Shown piece after piece: positions 16,086 through 25,160 of a DNA stretch of 64,000 nt. The notes beneath the pieces are model-generated. The model had not been told where the DNA came from. It ran no database searches and saw only the letters and a program-made list of their open reading frames with translations. Both the position numbers and the translations under genes were made by a program. Source of the DNA: Planctomycetota bacterium (GTDB lineage Bacteria; Planctomycetota; Phycisphaerae; UBA1845); NCBI GenBank assembly GCA_029558835.1, contig JAKQDH010000135.1:30436-94435 (forward strand), in the 5' to 3' direction. Each line of letters starts with the position of its first letter. Within the stretch, counting starts at the first letter, position 1.

Positions 16086-18434
16086 ATGTTGAAGCTCCTT
16101 CGTAAGCACAACAAGAAACTGTTGGCGGTTTTCATGGCCTTGCTCATGGTCGTGTTCCTCGGCGGCGGGGCGTTGGACGCCCTGCTGCGCGGGCACGGGG
16201 GAGGTCAAGTGGTGGCCACCAGCGACTTGGGGAACATCACCGCCGCGGATATTCACTGGGCCAACAACTGCACCGACCTGCTGGGAAGCATGGGGCAGGA
16301 TTGGCAGCGCCCGGCAGGGAACCTGGCGGTGCCTCCGTTGGAGTTGGTGGACTGGGTGCTGCTGGTCCGCGAGGCCGAGCGGTGTGGATTCCGTCCACAT
16401 CACGCTGCCCTGGTGGCATCGATGCAGCAGGGCGGCGCTTGGCCGCTGGTCGAGGAGGTGGCGCACCAGTTGCGGATCCGTACCGATACGGTCGTGCAGG
16501 CCTGGGAGGAGTTGAGCGCGATCCAGCAGGCCGCGCGGAAAGTCGGGTCCACGGCGCGACCCAGCGAGGCGATCATCCGCACCGCGGCGCGTGACGCATA
16601 CGAAACGGTGGAGACGCGTATCGCCGTGCTGCCCGCGGACGCCTTCCGCGAAGCGGAGGGCGAGTCGGCGCTCGAGGAGGCTGAGCTGCGCACGCAGTTC
16701 GAGACGTATCGCGAGCAGGCTCCGGGCGGCGGGGCGCTGTTCGGCTACTATCTCCCCGACGCCGTGCGCGTCGAGTACATCAAGGTGGATCGTGCCAAGA
16801 TCGAGGCGAACCTGCGGATCTCGTCGGAGACGCTGGAACGCGACGCGCGTCGGTTCTACGAGCAGGAGCGTGAGACGCACCGGCTGTTCAGGCGACTCCC
16901 CGCCCGGCCCCCCAAGCCGGTGATTCAACCGATTAGCTCGTCCACCGGTGTGACCCCCGTTTCACCGCCGGCACCTGCGGACACTGCGTCCGACGAGAAG
17001 ACGGCGCCGACGGAAGCGTCGCCGCCCGCAGCGGTGCCGGCGCCTGCGCAGGAACCGGATTCTCCGACGAGCGACGTCGCCCGCGACAATGCGGACCCGG
17101 CCGCGGTCCCGGCAGGCAGTTCCCCCGAGCCCGCCGCGCCGCAGGGGGAGGCGCCCGCACCGTCGGGGACCGACACGCCGGAGCAGCAGGTGGAGGCGAC
17201 GCCCCCCGCAGACGCGGCGCCCTCGGCGTCCGCACCCGCGCCGGCCCCGCCCTCGTCGGCGACCCCTGCGGTACCGCCGACAGGCGAGCCGGCGATTCCC
17301 CCGGCCGTCGTGCCGCCGACGCTGGAGCCGACGCCCCAGGAACCCGCAGATTCCGCGCTGCCTCCCTACCTCGAGTGGGAGGAAGCACATGAAGCGGCGA
17401 TCAACTGGGTCCGAACGAACCGTGCCAAGGAAGCGGCGGAGCGGATTGCCAACTGGTTGCGCACGCAGTTCGACGACCCCTGGGCGGGGTTGGACCGCGG
17501 CCCGGACGGTTACAAGACCGCTCCGGAAGGGGTGACCCAGCCGGGGTACTACGCCCAGCAGGTCGCCGCTTTGCCGCGGAGCATCGCCTATGAGGACGCC
17601 GTCAGCGTGGGCATGACCGACTTCTTCACCCAGAAGAACTACCGCGCGGTTCCCGAGTTCGGGTTGGCGAGGCTCGGCGGTGCCCCGGGCGTGGTGCCGC
17701 AGTTCCTCGATCGGTTAGCCTTCAACGTGCAGGGTCTCGTGGAGATACCGAGGACCGGCGGCACGGGTACCTATCTGTCCCTCTACCAGACGGCCCCACA
17801 GGTGCTTCAGGACGGCAAGGGTGGGTTCTTCGTCTGGCGTGTGGTGGCGGTCAAGCCGGCGCATCCGGCCGAGTCACTCGATGAGGTCCGAGCGGAGGTT
17901 GAGGCGGACGTGCGTCTGAAGCATGCGTTTGAGCGGGCCAACGCCCATGCCGAGCGTCTCCTGGCCGCGGCGGCGGAAGTCTCCGACCTCCAGGCGGCCT
18001 TCGACGCCGACGAGACCATCCAAGGGCTGAAAGCAGCAAAAGAAGGCGAACCGCCCCGGGGCGCGAACCTCGTGCTGCTGAACCCGCGGCCGTTTTCTCG
18101 CCTGCCGGAGGGCGTCGCCCGGCTGGGGCACACGTACCAGGCGGAGGTCCAGATTTCCGGCATAACGGGACCGGTACCACGCGAGCTCGTTGAGGGGATT
18201 TTCGCTCTAGGGCAAGCCGCGAGACCCTTCGGGGTGTTCGAGCACCGGCCCCGCGCGGAAGTGCTGGTGGTCCAGTACCTCAAGACGAACCCCGCCCGCG
18301 AGGACCAAGTGGCCACCTTCCGCGAGTCGGCCGCGGACAAGGTCTTCGCCCAGCGCGCCAGTGCGGCGCAGGCGGAGTGGCTGAACCCGGAGAAGATCCG
18401 CGCCCGCCATGCGTTCAAGCTGGCGGAGCGCTAA
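16086..18434 (+). CDS. Membrane-anchored SurA/PpiD-like chaperone candidate
   Basis: The 782-residue protein has one N-terminal membrane helix (about residues 11-32) preceded by basic residues, giving a periplasmic body as in PpiD. Residues 40-270 are helical and resemble the SurA N-terminal chaperone module ('LVDWVLLVREAERCGF'). A low-complexity linker rich in Pro, Ala, Glu and Ser covers about 275-425. A second alpha/beta region follows (about 435-780), whose 'GFFVWRVVAVKPAHPAESLDEVRAE' resembles the stretch after PPIase domains in PpiD proteins. No parvulin catalytic core is recognisable, so isomerase activity is doubtful. A role in folding or quality control of exported proteins is inference. 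A good promoter lies directly upstream. Confidence 0.55.
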   Translation: MLKLLRKHNKKLLAVFMALLMVVFLGGGALDALLRGHGGGQVVATSDLGNITAADIHWANNCTDLLGSMGQDWQRPAGNLAVPPLELVDWVLLVREAERCGFRPHHAALVASMQQGGAWPLVEEVAHQLRIRTDTVVQAWEELSAIQQAARKVGSTARPSEAIIRTAARDAYETVETRIAVLPADAFREAEGESALEEAELRTQFETYREQAPGGGALFGYYLPDAVRVEYIKVDRAKIEANLRISSETLERDARRFYEQERETHRLFRRLPARPPKPVIQPISSSTGVTPVSPPAPADTASDEKTAPTEASPPAAVPAPAQEPDSPTSDVARDNADPAAVPAGSSPEPAAPQGEAPAPSGTDTPEQQVEATPPADAAPSASAPAPAPPSSATPAVPPTGEPAIPPAVVPPTLEPTPQEPADSALPPYLEWEEAHEAAINWVRTNRAKEAAERIANWLRTQFDDPWAGLDRGPDGYKTAPEGVTQPGYYAQQVAALPRSIAYEDAVSVGMTDFFTQKNYRAVPEFGLARLGGAPGVVPQFLDRLAFNVQGLVEIPRTGGTGTYLSLYQTAPQVLQDGKGGFFVWRVVAVKPAHPAESLDEVRAEVEADVRLKHAFERANAHAERLLAAAAEVSDLQAAFDADETIQGLKAAKEGEPPRGANLVLLNPRPFSRLPEGVARLGHTYQAEVQISGITGPVPRELVEGIFALGQAARPFGVFEHRPRAEVLVVQYLKTNPAREDQVATFRESAADKVFAQRASAAQAEWLNPEKIRARHAFKLAER

Positions 18435-18721
18435 GGCCGAGCGGCCCGAGGGTCGCAGCGGAACCGAACAGGTACACGGCAGCGCGGGCGAGTTCCCGTG
18501 CACCGCGAAGCCTGCCGTGCCCCGCCGTAGCGGAACGCCAGGGCTTTGCGACGGCGTGTCGGTCTGGTAGTCGGCGGGGCATTCGCACGCGCGCTCGGAG
18601 GGCACGCGTGCTATCCAGACCGCGACGCCTATCCCAACGCACACCATGCGCGTACCTGCATGGCTGTTGCCCTCCGCAGAGTACGTGCCGCGGCCGCCGT
18701 TTGCCGAGCGCGGTCAGCCGA

Positions 18722-19633
18722 TCAACCAGGGCCTTCTTCCAGTGCCTCGTGGTCGAAGAAGGCGTCGGGCAGGAACTCGACGAGGTCGGCGGCCGTCATG
18801 GAGGCGCGGCCCAGTTCTTCCGCCGCGAAGTCGCCGGCCAGCCCGTGCAGGTGCACGCCGAGGATGGCCGCCTCCAGTGGTTCCATCTTCTGCCCCAGCA
18901 GCGCCGCAATGACGCCGGTCAGGACGTCACCAGCGCCGCCGGTGGCCATGCCGGAGTTGCCGGTCTCGTTGACGTACAGTCGCTGACCGTTGGTGACGAC
19001 GGTCCCATGGCCTTTGAGGACCACGGTGCAGCCGTAGGTGGCCACGAGCGCGAGCGCGGTACGCTGACGTTGCTTGGGGGAATCGTCGGTGCCGGCGTCG
19101 GCGGCGGCCGGGCGACCCGCGAGCAGACGCCGCGCCTCGCCCGGGTGCGGCGTCAGAATGAGGCGCTGCGCGTCCGGCAGCTCGGGCGTCGGCAGCGTCG
19201 CCAGAAGGTTGAGCGCTTCGGCATCGAGCACGACGGGTCCGCGGAAGGCGTGCAGCAGTTCCAGCAGTGCGCCGGACGAGATGGAACCGCCCAGGCCGGG
19301 GCCTACCGCCACCGCGTCCGCCTGGAACTCCTCCACGAGCCGCCCCAGCCCGCGCCCGCGCGGCGGCAGGGAGCGCAGCGTCGCGCACCAGGCGAGCACG
19401 GCCACCGCGTTCTGTATGGCCGGCGGCACGACAAGTTGCACCAGCCCTGCGCCGGTGCGGAACGCGGCATTGGCGGCCAAGGCCGGTGCCCCAATCATGG
19501 CACCCGTGGGATTCACACACCCGCCGATGATGACCAGCCGCCCCACGTTGCCCTTGTGCGCGTCGTCCGCGCGCTGGGGGAGCGAAGAGATCTCGCGGGT
19601 GATGACCGGTTTGAGCTTGCCGGGGTGGACCAT
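18722..19633 (-). CDS. nnrD: ADP-dependent NAD(P)H-hydrate dehydratase
   Basis: This 303-residue YjeF C-terminal (ribokinase-fold) enzyme dehydrates damaged S-NADHX and S-NADPHX using ADP (or ATP), restoring NAD(P)H. Visible motifs are 'KGNVGRLVIIGG' near the N-terminus, 'VAVGPGLGG' near residue 110, 'LDAEALNLL', 'LTPHPGEARRLL', and the nucleotide-site 'GNSGMATGGAGDVLTG' at about 222-237 with the catalytic Asp. The NnrE epimerase half often fused to it is missing, so an epimerase would have to be encoded elsewhere. Start ATG 19633. It lies downstream of larB on the same strand, separated by 165 bp of palindromic repeats, so co-transcription is uncertain. Confidence 0.9.
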   Translation of the reverse strand: MVHPGKLKPVITREISSLPQRADDAHKGNVGRLVIIGGCVNPTGAMIGAPALAANAAFRTGAGLVQLVVPPAIQNAVAVLAWCATLRSLPPRGRGLGRLVEEFQADAVAVGPGLGGSISSGALLELLHAFRGPVVLDAEALNLLATLPTPELPDAQRLILTPHPGEARRLLAGRPAAADAGTDDSPKQRQRTALALVATYGCTVVLKGHGTVVTNGQRLYVNETGNSGMATGGAGDVLTGVIAALLGQKMEPLEAAILGVHLHGLAGDFAAEELGRASMTAADLVEFLPDAFFDHEALEEGPG

Positions 19634-19660
19634 GGGGTTCTCTCGACGCTGCTGATTAAC

Positions 19661-19793
19661 CCCCCTCCCTTTCGGGGAGGGGTCGGCGGAGGGTCGAAGT
19701 GCCGCGGCGTTCCCCCCTCACCCTAACCTCTACCCCCAGGGGAGAGGAGTCCTTCTGCCCCTCACCCTGCCCTCTCCCAAGGGGAGAGGGGTG
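19661..19793. repeat. Palindromic C-rich repeats between larB and nnrD
   Basis: Three stem-loops lie side by side: CCCCTCCC/GGGGAGGGG at 19661-19682, a diverged copy at about 19713-19748, and CCCTCTCCC/GGGGAGAGGG at about 19770-19792. The last two are each preceded by CCCCTCACCCT. The same module occurs inside the miaB coding region (33412-33455). Such repeats are often dispersed in Planctomycetota and Proteobacteria genomes. Confidence 0.7.
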
Positions 19794-19798
19794 TAACT

Positions 19799-20593
19799 TC
19801 ACATGCCGTTCGCGTCCGCGGCCTCGCTGCTGGTCCCGGCGGCACCGGCCAGCCGATTGATCAACGCGGCCGTGTAACCGGCGCCGAAACCGTTGTCAAT
19901 GTTGACCACGGTCACGCCGGCCGCGCAACTGTTGAGCATCGTCAGCAGCGGCGCGAGCCCCTGAAAACTCGCCCCATAGCCGGCGCTCGTCGGTACCGCG
20001 ATCACCGGTTTGTCCACCAACCCGCCGACAACGCTGGCCAGGGCACCCTCCATCCCCGCGATGACGACCAGCACGTTCGCCTGCTGGAGCACCTGCGCAT
20101 GGGCGAGCAGCCGATGCAGGCCGGCCACCCCCACGTCGTACAGCTCCACCGTGCGCTGATCCATGATCTGCGCGGTGACGCGGGCCTCCTCCGCCACGGG
20201 CAGGTCGGCGGTACCGGCCGCCACGATCGCAATCGTACCCGGCCAGGTCGCCGCCGGCTGCTGACGCAACGTGATGGCCCGCGCGGCCTGCTGGAACTGC
20301 GCTTCGGGGTGGCTGCGCACCACGGCCTCGAAGACCTCCGGCGTCGCGCGCGTCGCCAGCACGTTGCCGCCGTGCTGCGCACAGCGCTCGAAGATCGTCA
20401 CGATCTGCTCGATCGTCTTGCCGGGGCACAGAATTACCTCGGGGAACCCGCAGCGCAGGGCACGATGATGATCGACCTTGGCGAAACCCAGGTCCTCGAA
20501 GGGCAGCGCGCGCAGCCGCGCCAGGGCCGCCTCGACGGAACACCCGCCCCGGCGCACGTCCTCCAGCAACTTGCGTAACCCCGCCTCGGTCAT
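19799..20593 (-). CDS. larB: Nickel-pincer cofactor biosynthesis protein LarB
   Basis: LarB carboxylates and hydrolyses nicotinic acid adenine dinucleotide at the first step of nickel-pincer nucleotide synthesis, the cofactor of lactate racemase and related LarA enzymes. The 264-residue product has the family N-terminus ('[19 protein letters not shown]') and a C-terminal PurE-like domain with '[17 protein letters not shown]', '[14 protein letters not shown]' and '[18 protein letters not shown]'. The ATG at 20593 gives the usual length. Its usual partners larA, larC and larE are not in the window, so larB is isolated here; it might serve a LarA-type racemase encoded elsewhere. It abuts a repeat-rich region upstream. 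Confidence 0.88.
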   Translation of the reverse strand: MTEAGLRKLLEDVRRGGCSVEAALARLRALPFEDLGFAKVDHHRALRCGFPEVILCPGKTIEQIVTIFERCAQHGGNVLATRATPEVFEAVVRSHPEAQFQQAARAITLRQQPAATWPGTIAIVAAGTADLPVAEEARVTAQIMDQRTVELYDVGVAGLHRLLAHAQVLQQANVLVVIAGMEGALASVVGGLVDKPVIAVPTSAGYGASFQGLAPLLTMLNSCAAGVTVVNIDNGFGAGYTAALINRLAGAAGTSSEAADANGM

Positions 20594-21174
20594 CGCATCC
20601 AGTGTACGGTCGCCACCGTCGGGGAACAAACCCCACGACGCAGAGACGCTTGGCGCAGTTTCGGCCCCCGGTACGAGCCTATCGTACGGTGGGATGGGCG
20701 CCGGTGCTCTGGCGACGTTCGCTCGCCCTCCAGGCGAGGAAAGAAGAAAGGGTGCGGTCCTGCTCCCAGGGCCTGGAAGACCCTGGCAACGATCGACCGC
20801 CCTCCGGGCGGAGGACGACGTTGGCTGTTCGCGCAGAGGAGGACATTTGCTCCTCGCCCGGAGGAGGGCGTTTGCTCTTCGCCTGGAGGGCGGGTGGTGG
20901 TTGCCAGGGACTTCGAGTCCCTGGTTGGCAGCCCGCTCTCTATTCCGTATTCCCTGAACCCGCCTTGAAGGCGGACGAAGGCCGCTGGGAGTCTTGTATG
21001 GGCGCGGCTCGCGTGGTGGACGCCCACTTGCCGCGGGCAAACGAGAGCAGGGCGTCGGGCGTCCGAACGCTAAGCACGGACGGAAGGCCCCGGCAACTCT
21101 CACTCGTCCTCCGGGCGAGGAACGGGCGACTGCCGGGCGAGCCGCGCACTGCAAGTCCCCAGGAAACTGGCTGC
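20594..21174. other. Repeat-rich intergenic region
   Basis: These 581 bp contain many short palindromes: GTACGA/TCGTAC at about 20671-20687, GCTCGCCCTCCAGGCGAGG, and the bounded unit at 20766-20922. Purine-rich AAGAAGAA tracts adjoin them. The region resembles that at 45.5-47.2 kb. Frames crossing it have no ribosome sites and repeat-like translations, so no gene is called. Confidence 0.6.
20766..20922. repeat. Palindrome-bounded repeat unit U1
   Basis: The unit starts with CCAGGGCCTGGAAGACCCTGG, continues CAACGATCG and CGCCCTCCGGGCGG, and ends with the inverse order CGCCTGGAGGGCG, GTTGCCAGGG and a second ACTTCGAGTCCCTGG palindrome. Inside are GC-rich mini-repeats of the CTCTTCGCC type. Units U2 (45670) and U3 (46842) have the same plan. 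Confidence 0.65.
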
Positions 21175-22926
21175 TCACGGGAAGCGCAGCAGGATGCTCT
21201 TGGCGTAGTCATGGTCGGCCGCGTAGTCGGGGGGCAGGGCGGGGCGTTCGAGCACGCGCGGACGGCGGGGACCAGCGGCCCGGCGGGCACATTCCTCCAG
21301 GAACCCGCGCGACAGCTTGCGGTAGTTCGTGCACAACAAGAGCAGGCCGTCGGGGGCAAGAACGCTGACGGCGTCAGCCACCACCCGCGGCAGATCACGC
21401 TCCACCTGGAACGAAGTCTTCCCCTTCCGCCCGTGGGCGAACGTGGGGGGGTCGATGACGATCAGATCGAACGCCTCGTGGCGACGCTGGGCGGTCCTGA
21501 GGTAGTCCAACGCCTCGGCCCGGACGAAGTCCTCGTCGGTAATGGGCAGGTTGTTGAGGGCGAAGTTCTCGCGGCCCCAGGTCAGGTACTTGGGCGACAG
21601 GTCCACGCTGACCACGCGGGCCGCCCCCCCGGCGGCGGCCGCCACCGAGAAGCCGCTCGTGTACGCAAACAGATTGAGCACGCTGCGACCGGCGGCCAAT
21701 TCGCGCACGCGGGCGCGGTTTTCACGCTGATCCAGGTACAGCCCCACCGAGCCCTCCCCCGGCGCCACCTGGTACCACAGGCCCCGCTCCCGCACGACCG
21801 GACGCGGTTCCACCTCCCGACCCGCCAGCAGCGCGGGCCCGCCCGGCCCGAATTCTCCTTCCTGGTCGGCCTCAGCACCCCGCCTCCCTACGCCCGCGCC
21901 TTCCCGGACCGTGGACTGTCTCGACGCTTCCTTCGCGTACACGCCGCGCACGCCCGGCAGCCGCAGGTACCAGTGGGCGGCCCGCTCCAGCAGTTCCGGC
22001 GTCGCACGGCGGCCGTCCAGCACCGTCAGCAGCACGACCGGCCCGAACCGCTCCGCCTGCACTCCGGGCACGCCCTCCGCCCGGCCCAGCAGCAGCCCAT
22101 AGGCATCCGTCGAGCCGTCCAGCAGGCACGCCAGCCGCCGTGCCAGGGCGGCCTCCAGCCGACGCTCCAAGTCTGAGTCATCCTGGGCAAGCTGGGCAAA
22201 GGCAGCCGGCGGAGCGGAGGTGAAGGTCAGCTTCCGGCCCAGAGTCGGGTGCGGCACGACCAGCCGTGCCAGATGCAGACACGAGAGCGGACACGGACCC
22301 GTTCGGCTCCCGCGCTGCCCCACCGGATCGCCCAGTGCCGTCAGCCCGGCCGCCCGGAGTTGGGCACGCAGGGCGTGGACGTTGTCCAGGGTCGTGTTGA
22401 TCGTGACGAGCGTGCAACGCCGGCCGGCCCGCAACCGCTGAATGACCGTCGGCGGGGGGGCGTCCGCGCGGACGGCGCGCCGAGCCTCGCTCTTGCCGGT
22501 CCGTCTGGGCGGGCGACGCTGCCCACGTGACGTCCCATGCACGGCCGTGATGGCGACTCTGGCCCGCTCCATCTGGCCGCGCACGACAGCCGCGAATTCC
22601 AGACCCATCTGGTGCGTCCGGAAGCCTTTGCGGAGTTGGTCGGCCACGTTGCGGCTCTTGCCCAGCACGACCACGCCCGACTCGTTGCGTCCGAGCCGAT
22701 GCACGATGTGGCACTTCTCACTCGACCCGCGGACCAGCGCGAGGACCTCGAGCAGGCTCGCCGGTTCGCCGGCGCGGGTGCGCTCCAGATCGATGCCGGG
22801 CGGCTTGCCGACGACTAGGATGTCGTCGTCCTCGTGGAGCAGGGGACAGAGCTGGCGGACTATGCTGGGGGTGGACAAGCCTTCGTCTCCCGTCTCCCGC
22901 CCGGGGTGCACACCGGCGCCCCGCAC
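21175..22926 (-). CDS. RluA-like domain fused to RlmI/RlmK-type methyltransferase
   Basis: This is a 583-residue two-domain fusion. Residues about 20-285 resemble RluA-family pseudouridine synthases: '[17 protein letters not shown]', then '[20 protein letters not shown]' (about 67-86). The catalytic motif is normally HRLD-x-x-(T/S)-SG; here the Asp is Gly (codon GGA), so uridine isomerisation should be lost. Residues about 300-583 form a class I SAM rRNA methyltransferase of the RlmI/RlmK type, with '[12 protein letters not shown]', '[12 protein letters not shown]', '[18 protein letters not shown]' (about 417) and '[10 protein letters not shown]' (about 492), all intact. Inference: the first half may now act only in RNA binding. 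The start used is a GTG at 22926; a TTG at 22878 with GGAGAC upstream is an alternative. Confidence 0.85.
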   Translation of the reverse strand: MRGAGVHPGRETGDEGLSTPSIVRQLCPLLHEDDDILVVGKPPGIDLERTRAGEPASLLEVLALVRGSSEKCHIVHRLGRNESGVVVLGKSRNVADQLRKGFRTHQMGLEFAAVVRGQMERARVAITAVHGTSRGQRRPPRRTGKSEARRAVRADAPPPTVIQRLRAGRRCTLVTINTTLDNVHALRAQLRAAGLTALGDPVGQRGSRTGPCPLSCLHLARLVVPHPTLGRKLTFTSAPPAAFAQLAQDDSDLERRLEAALARRLACLLDGSTDAYGLLLGRAEGVPGVQAERFGPVVLLTVLDGRRATPELLERAAHWYLRLPGVRGVYAKEASRQSTVREGAGVGRRGAEADQEGEFGPGGPALLAGREVEPRPVVRERGLWYQVAPGEGSVGLYLDQRENRARVRELAAGRSVLNLFAYTSGFSVAAAAGGAARVVSVDLSPKYLTWGRENFALNNLPITDEDFVRAEALDYLRTAQRRHEAFDLIVIDPPTFAHGRKGKTSFQVERDLPRVVADAVSVLAPDGLLLLCTNYRKLSRGFLEECARRAAGPRRPRVLERPALPPDYAADHDYAKSILLRFP

Positions 22927-23083
22927 TCACCTCGGGATGCGGTCGGATGATAGGATGAGCGCGCCTTCCGGACAATGCGCGGCCGTCGGGCCGTCTGGTG
23001 ACGGGGGTTGACAAAGCCGCGGGCGGGCGGAACCCTATGCCCAGACGCTGGGGCTGCGGGAGACTTCGAGGGAGTGAACATTC

Positions 23084-23422
23084 ATGCCTCATATCGTGGC
23101 TGAGCCGTGCATCGCCTGCAAGTACACCGACTGCGTGGCCGTCTGCCCGGTCGATTGCTTTCACGAGGGCGTCAATTTCCTGGTGATTGACCCGGACACC
23201 TGCATCGACTGCGGGCTGTGCGTGCCGGAATGTCCCACGTCGGCCATCTTCCCCGAGGACGAGCTGCCCGAGAAGTGGAAGGAGTTCATCGAGCTCAACG
23301 CGAAATACGCCCAGGAGTGGCCCGTCATCGACGCCCAGAAGGCGCCGCTGCCCGGCGCGGACGCGGCCGCCAAGGAGGAGAACAAACTCGCCCGGCTGGA
23401 TCCGCAACCGTTTGCAGGCTGA
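23084..23422 (+). CDS. fdxA: Seven-iron ferredoxin
   Basis: This 112-residue ferredoxin should carry one [3Fe-4S] and one [4Fe-4S] cluster and shuttle electrons at low potential in the cytoplasm. The FdxA-type N-terminus '[26 protein letters not shown]' has Cys spaced as in the family, followed by '[16 protein letters not shown]' (about 41-56). A helical tail rich in Ala, Glu and Lys follows. The ATG is at 23084; GAGGGAG upstream supplies the ribosome site. A TTGACA at 23008 has no well-spaced -10. It lies divergently from the RluA-like fusion and has no redox-enzyme neighbour, so its partner is unknown. Confidence 0.92.
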   Translation: MPHIVAEPCIACKYTDCVAVCPVDCFHEGVNFLVIDPDTCIDCGLCVPECPTSAIFPEDELPEKWKEFIELNAKYAQEWPVIDAQKAPLPGADAAAKEENKLARLDPQPFAG

Positions 23423-23465
23423 GCCGCCCCTCGCGTCGCGGCCTGCGCCTGGGTCGGACCGTGCA

Positions 23466-23616
23466 CCCCAGAGACACTGAGGGCACGGAGCGGAAGGCAC
23501 CGGGCTTCAGCAGCGACTGAGTACTGCGACAGCGTTTGATGTTGCCTGTCCAGTCGGTTGGCACTTCCGGCGCGTGGACTCCTGTATTCTCAGTGTTCCC
23601 CGTGTCTCCGTGGTGA
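23466..23616. repeat. Inverted-repeat pair of the GxxExxY-associated type, no gene inside
   Basis: CAGAGACACTGAGGGCACGG (23469-23488) faces CGTGTCTCCGTGGTG (about 23601-23615), with the left arm matching the reverse complement of the right in most positions. The arms resemble the ACCACRGAGACACRGAG sequence that flanks the GxxExxY gene at 12.2 kb. The roughly 100 bp between the arms encode nothing recognisable. Confidence 0.5.
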
Positions 23617-23703
23617 CCCCGAGAATCGCGCGAAGTGGAACGTCAGCGGATCAGGCGAGCGGCCCCGGGGCGAAGGTCAGCAAAACTCGCAGTCGGCTTG
23701 CGC

Positions 23704-24087
23704 TCAACCGACGCAACGGGGGACGTCCACGAAGGCGCCGCACTCCGGGCATTCCTGCACGGAGCCGCGCAGCTCGGCGGCGAAGGTGCAGCGGAACCCG
23801 CACTCCTCGCAGGTGACCTCCACCAGGCGCTCCTCGTCGAGCTTGGCGGCCTCGGCCTTCAACTCGCGTTCGTGTTCGTCGAGCAGGACGCGGGCGCGGA
23901 CGGCCGTCGCCTCGTCCGCTACGCACACCTGCACGCCCTCGGTGTCCGTGACGCCGAAGGCAAAAGTGCCGAAGCTGTCGCGGTCGGGGATGGTGGCCGC
24001 GATGTCGTGCTCGGCCAGCCACGCGACGATGATATCCGCGGCCTCCACGGTGGTCGTCCGGCGAACGCAGATCGGTTCGTTCGGCAT
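23704..24087 (-). CDS. DUF2007-like protein with zinc ribbon
   Basis: The 127-residue cytoplasmic protein has an N-terminal alpha/beta domain (about 1-75) of the DUF2007 'putative signal transducing' type, recognisable from 'EAADIIVAWLAEHDIAATIPD' and 'GVQVCVADEATAVRARVLL'. A helical linker follows, then a C4 zinc ribbon, 'CEECGFRCTF' and 'CPECGAFVDVPR' (about 93-125). The ATG at 24087 has a GGAGGT ribosome site 5 nt upstream, which fixes the start. It is divergent from the HD-domain gene. The family has no established biochemical function; the ribbon may mediate protein or nucleic-acid contact. Confidence 0.75.
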   Translation of the reverse strand: MPNEPICVRRTTTVEAADIIVAWLAEHDIAATIPDRDSFGTFAFGVTDTEGVQVCVADEATAVRARVLLDEHERELKAEAAKLDEERLVEVTCEECGFRCTFAAELRGSVQECPECGAFVDVPRCVG

Positions 24088-24156
24088 GGCTAACCTCCCG
24101 GATGTTGTCTCCGGCGGTGACGACCGCCGTGTGCTCACTTCTCGACGTGCCCGCGC

Positions 24157-24186
24157 TTGACGCCGCGCGCGCCACCCGCCTATGCT
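24157..24186 (+). promoter_or_regulatory. Putative sigma-70-type promoter
   Basis: TTGACG (24157-24162), an 18-bp spacer and TATGCT (24181-24186) read toward the HD-domain gene, leaving an untranslated leader of about 200 nt before its GTG. No known riboswitch fold was recognised in the leader. Confidence 0.5.
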
Positions 24187-24396
24187 AGTGCCCCAGGCCG
24201 GGGAAATCCAACCGCCCAGCGCGGGAGTTCCCCGGCTTCGAACAGGGGTGGATCTCGCCCCGGGGACGGGCCCGACGGGCAGCCTCGGCGCCCGGAACGA
24301 CTTCACAGGGGATTCCGGGACGCCCGCGCCCTTGGGTCGGGGGTGGCTGCCGTCTTCTTACAGGCCGCGGGGCTGCGGCAAGCAAGGAGTCGCAAC

Positions 24397-24933
24397 GTGC
24401 TGGAGCAGGTGAAAGAGCTGTGGCCGGAATTGGAGTGGATTCAGGATGCCAAGCTGCGCGAGCAGACCGCGCGGACCTGGGCAAAGGCGCTGGAACTGAG
24501 CCCGTTGACCGTGGCCGACCTGCACCAGATTCCCTTCACCCTGCTGGTGAAGGACCTGAAGGTCACGTTCATGGCCCACAAGCGGGCAGTGGTGCACATC
24601 GCGCATGAGGCGGCCAAGGTGATGAGCCGGGCGTTCGGGTCGGAGTTGCCGATCGACATGGACGTGGTGGTGGCCGGGGCGATCCTGGCCGACGTGGGCA
24701 AGCTGCTCGAATACGAGAAGAGCGGCGGCAAGGCCGTGGTCAGCAAGTTCGGCGAGTACGTCCGCCATCCCTTCTCCGGCGTCGCCCTGGCCATGCAGTG
24801 CGGGGTGCCCCAGAAGGTGCTGCATGTGATCGCCGCCCACGCCGGCGAGGGCGACCAGGTCAAGCGCTCGACGGAGGCCTACATCGTCCACCACGCGGAC
24901 TTCATGAGCTTCCTGCCGTTCAAAAACCGCTGA
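24397..24933 (+). CDS. HD-domain protein, probably a variant phosphohydrolase
   Basis: This 178-residue protein resembles metal-dependent HD-superfamily phosphohydrolases. Helical segments carry 'AHKRAVVHIAHEAAK' (about 62-76), 'AGAILADVGKLLEYEK' (about 93-108), 'HPFSGVALAMQCG', 'HVIAAHAGEG' and 'YIVHHADF'. The signature His-Asp pair, normally in LLHDIGK, reads Ala-Asp here, so one metal ligand of the standard set is absent while several other His and Asp residues are present. The GTG at 24397 follows AAGGAG by 9 nt. The substrate is unknown. It is followed after 153 bp by tRNA-Lys, and a promoter candidate lies about 210 bp upstream. Confidence 0.7.
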   Translation: MLEQVKELWPELEWIQDAKLREQTARTWAKALELSPLTVADLHQIPFTLLVKDLKVTFMAHKRAVVHIAHEAAKVMSRAFGSELPIDMDVVVAGAILADVGKLLEYEKSGGKAVVSKFGEYVRHPFSGVALAMQCGVPQKVLHVIAAHAGEGDQVKRSTEAYIVHHADFMSFLPFKNR

Positions 24934-25086
24934 ATCGCCGCCGGCGGTGGGGCGCGACGGCCCTGAGCCGAGGCGGCGTGGCAACTGAGGGACACCGGGC
25001 CCGCTTGGGCGGGCGGGGTGGACGGCCGGCCCCGCCGAGGGTGCCCTTGACGCCGTTGCCGAAATCCGGTCCAATGATGCGGCTGC

Positions 25087-25160
25087 GGCACCGCTAGCTC
25101 AGTCGGTAGAGCAGCTGATTCTTAATCAGCGGGTCCGGGGTTCGAGTCCCTGGCGGTGCA
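25087..25160 (+). tRNA. tRNA-Lys (anticodon CTT)
   Basis: A full cloverleaf can be drawn: acceptor GCACCGC/GCGGTGC, D arm GCTC-AGTCGGTA-GAGC, anticodon stem GCTGA/TCAGC with loop TTCTTAA (anticodon CTT, reading AAG), T loop TTCGAGT and discriminator A. CCA is not encoded. A TTGACG at 25047 may be part of its promoter. A short GCCGGG/CCCGGC hairpin at 25192-25207 could end the transcript. Confidence 0.95.
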
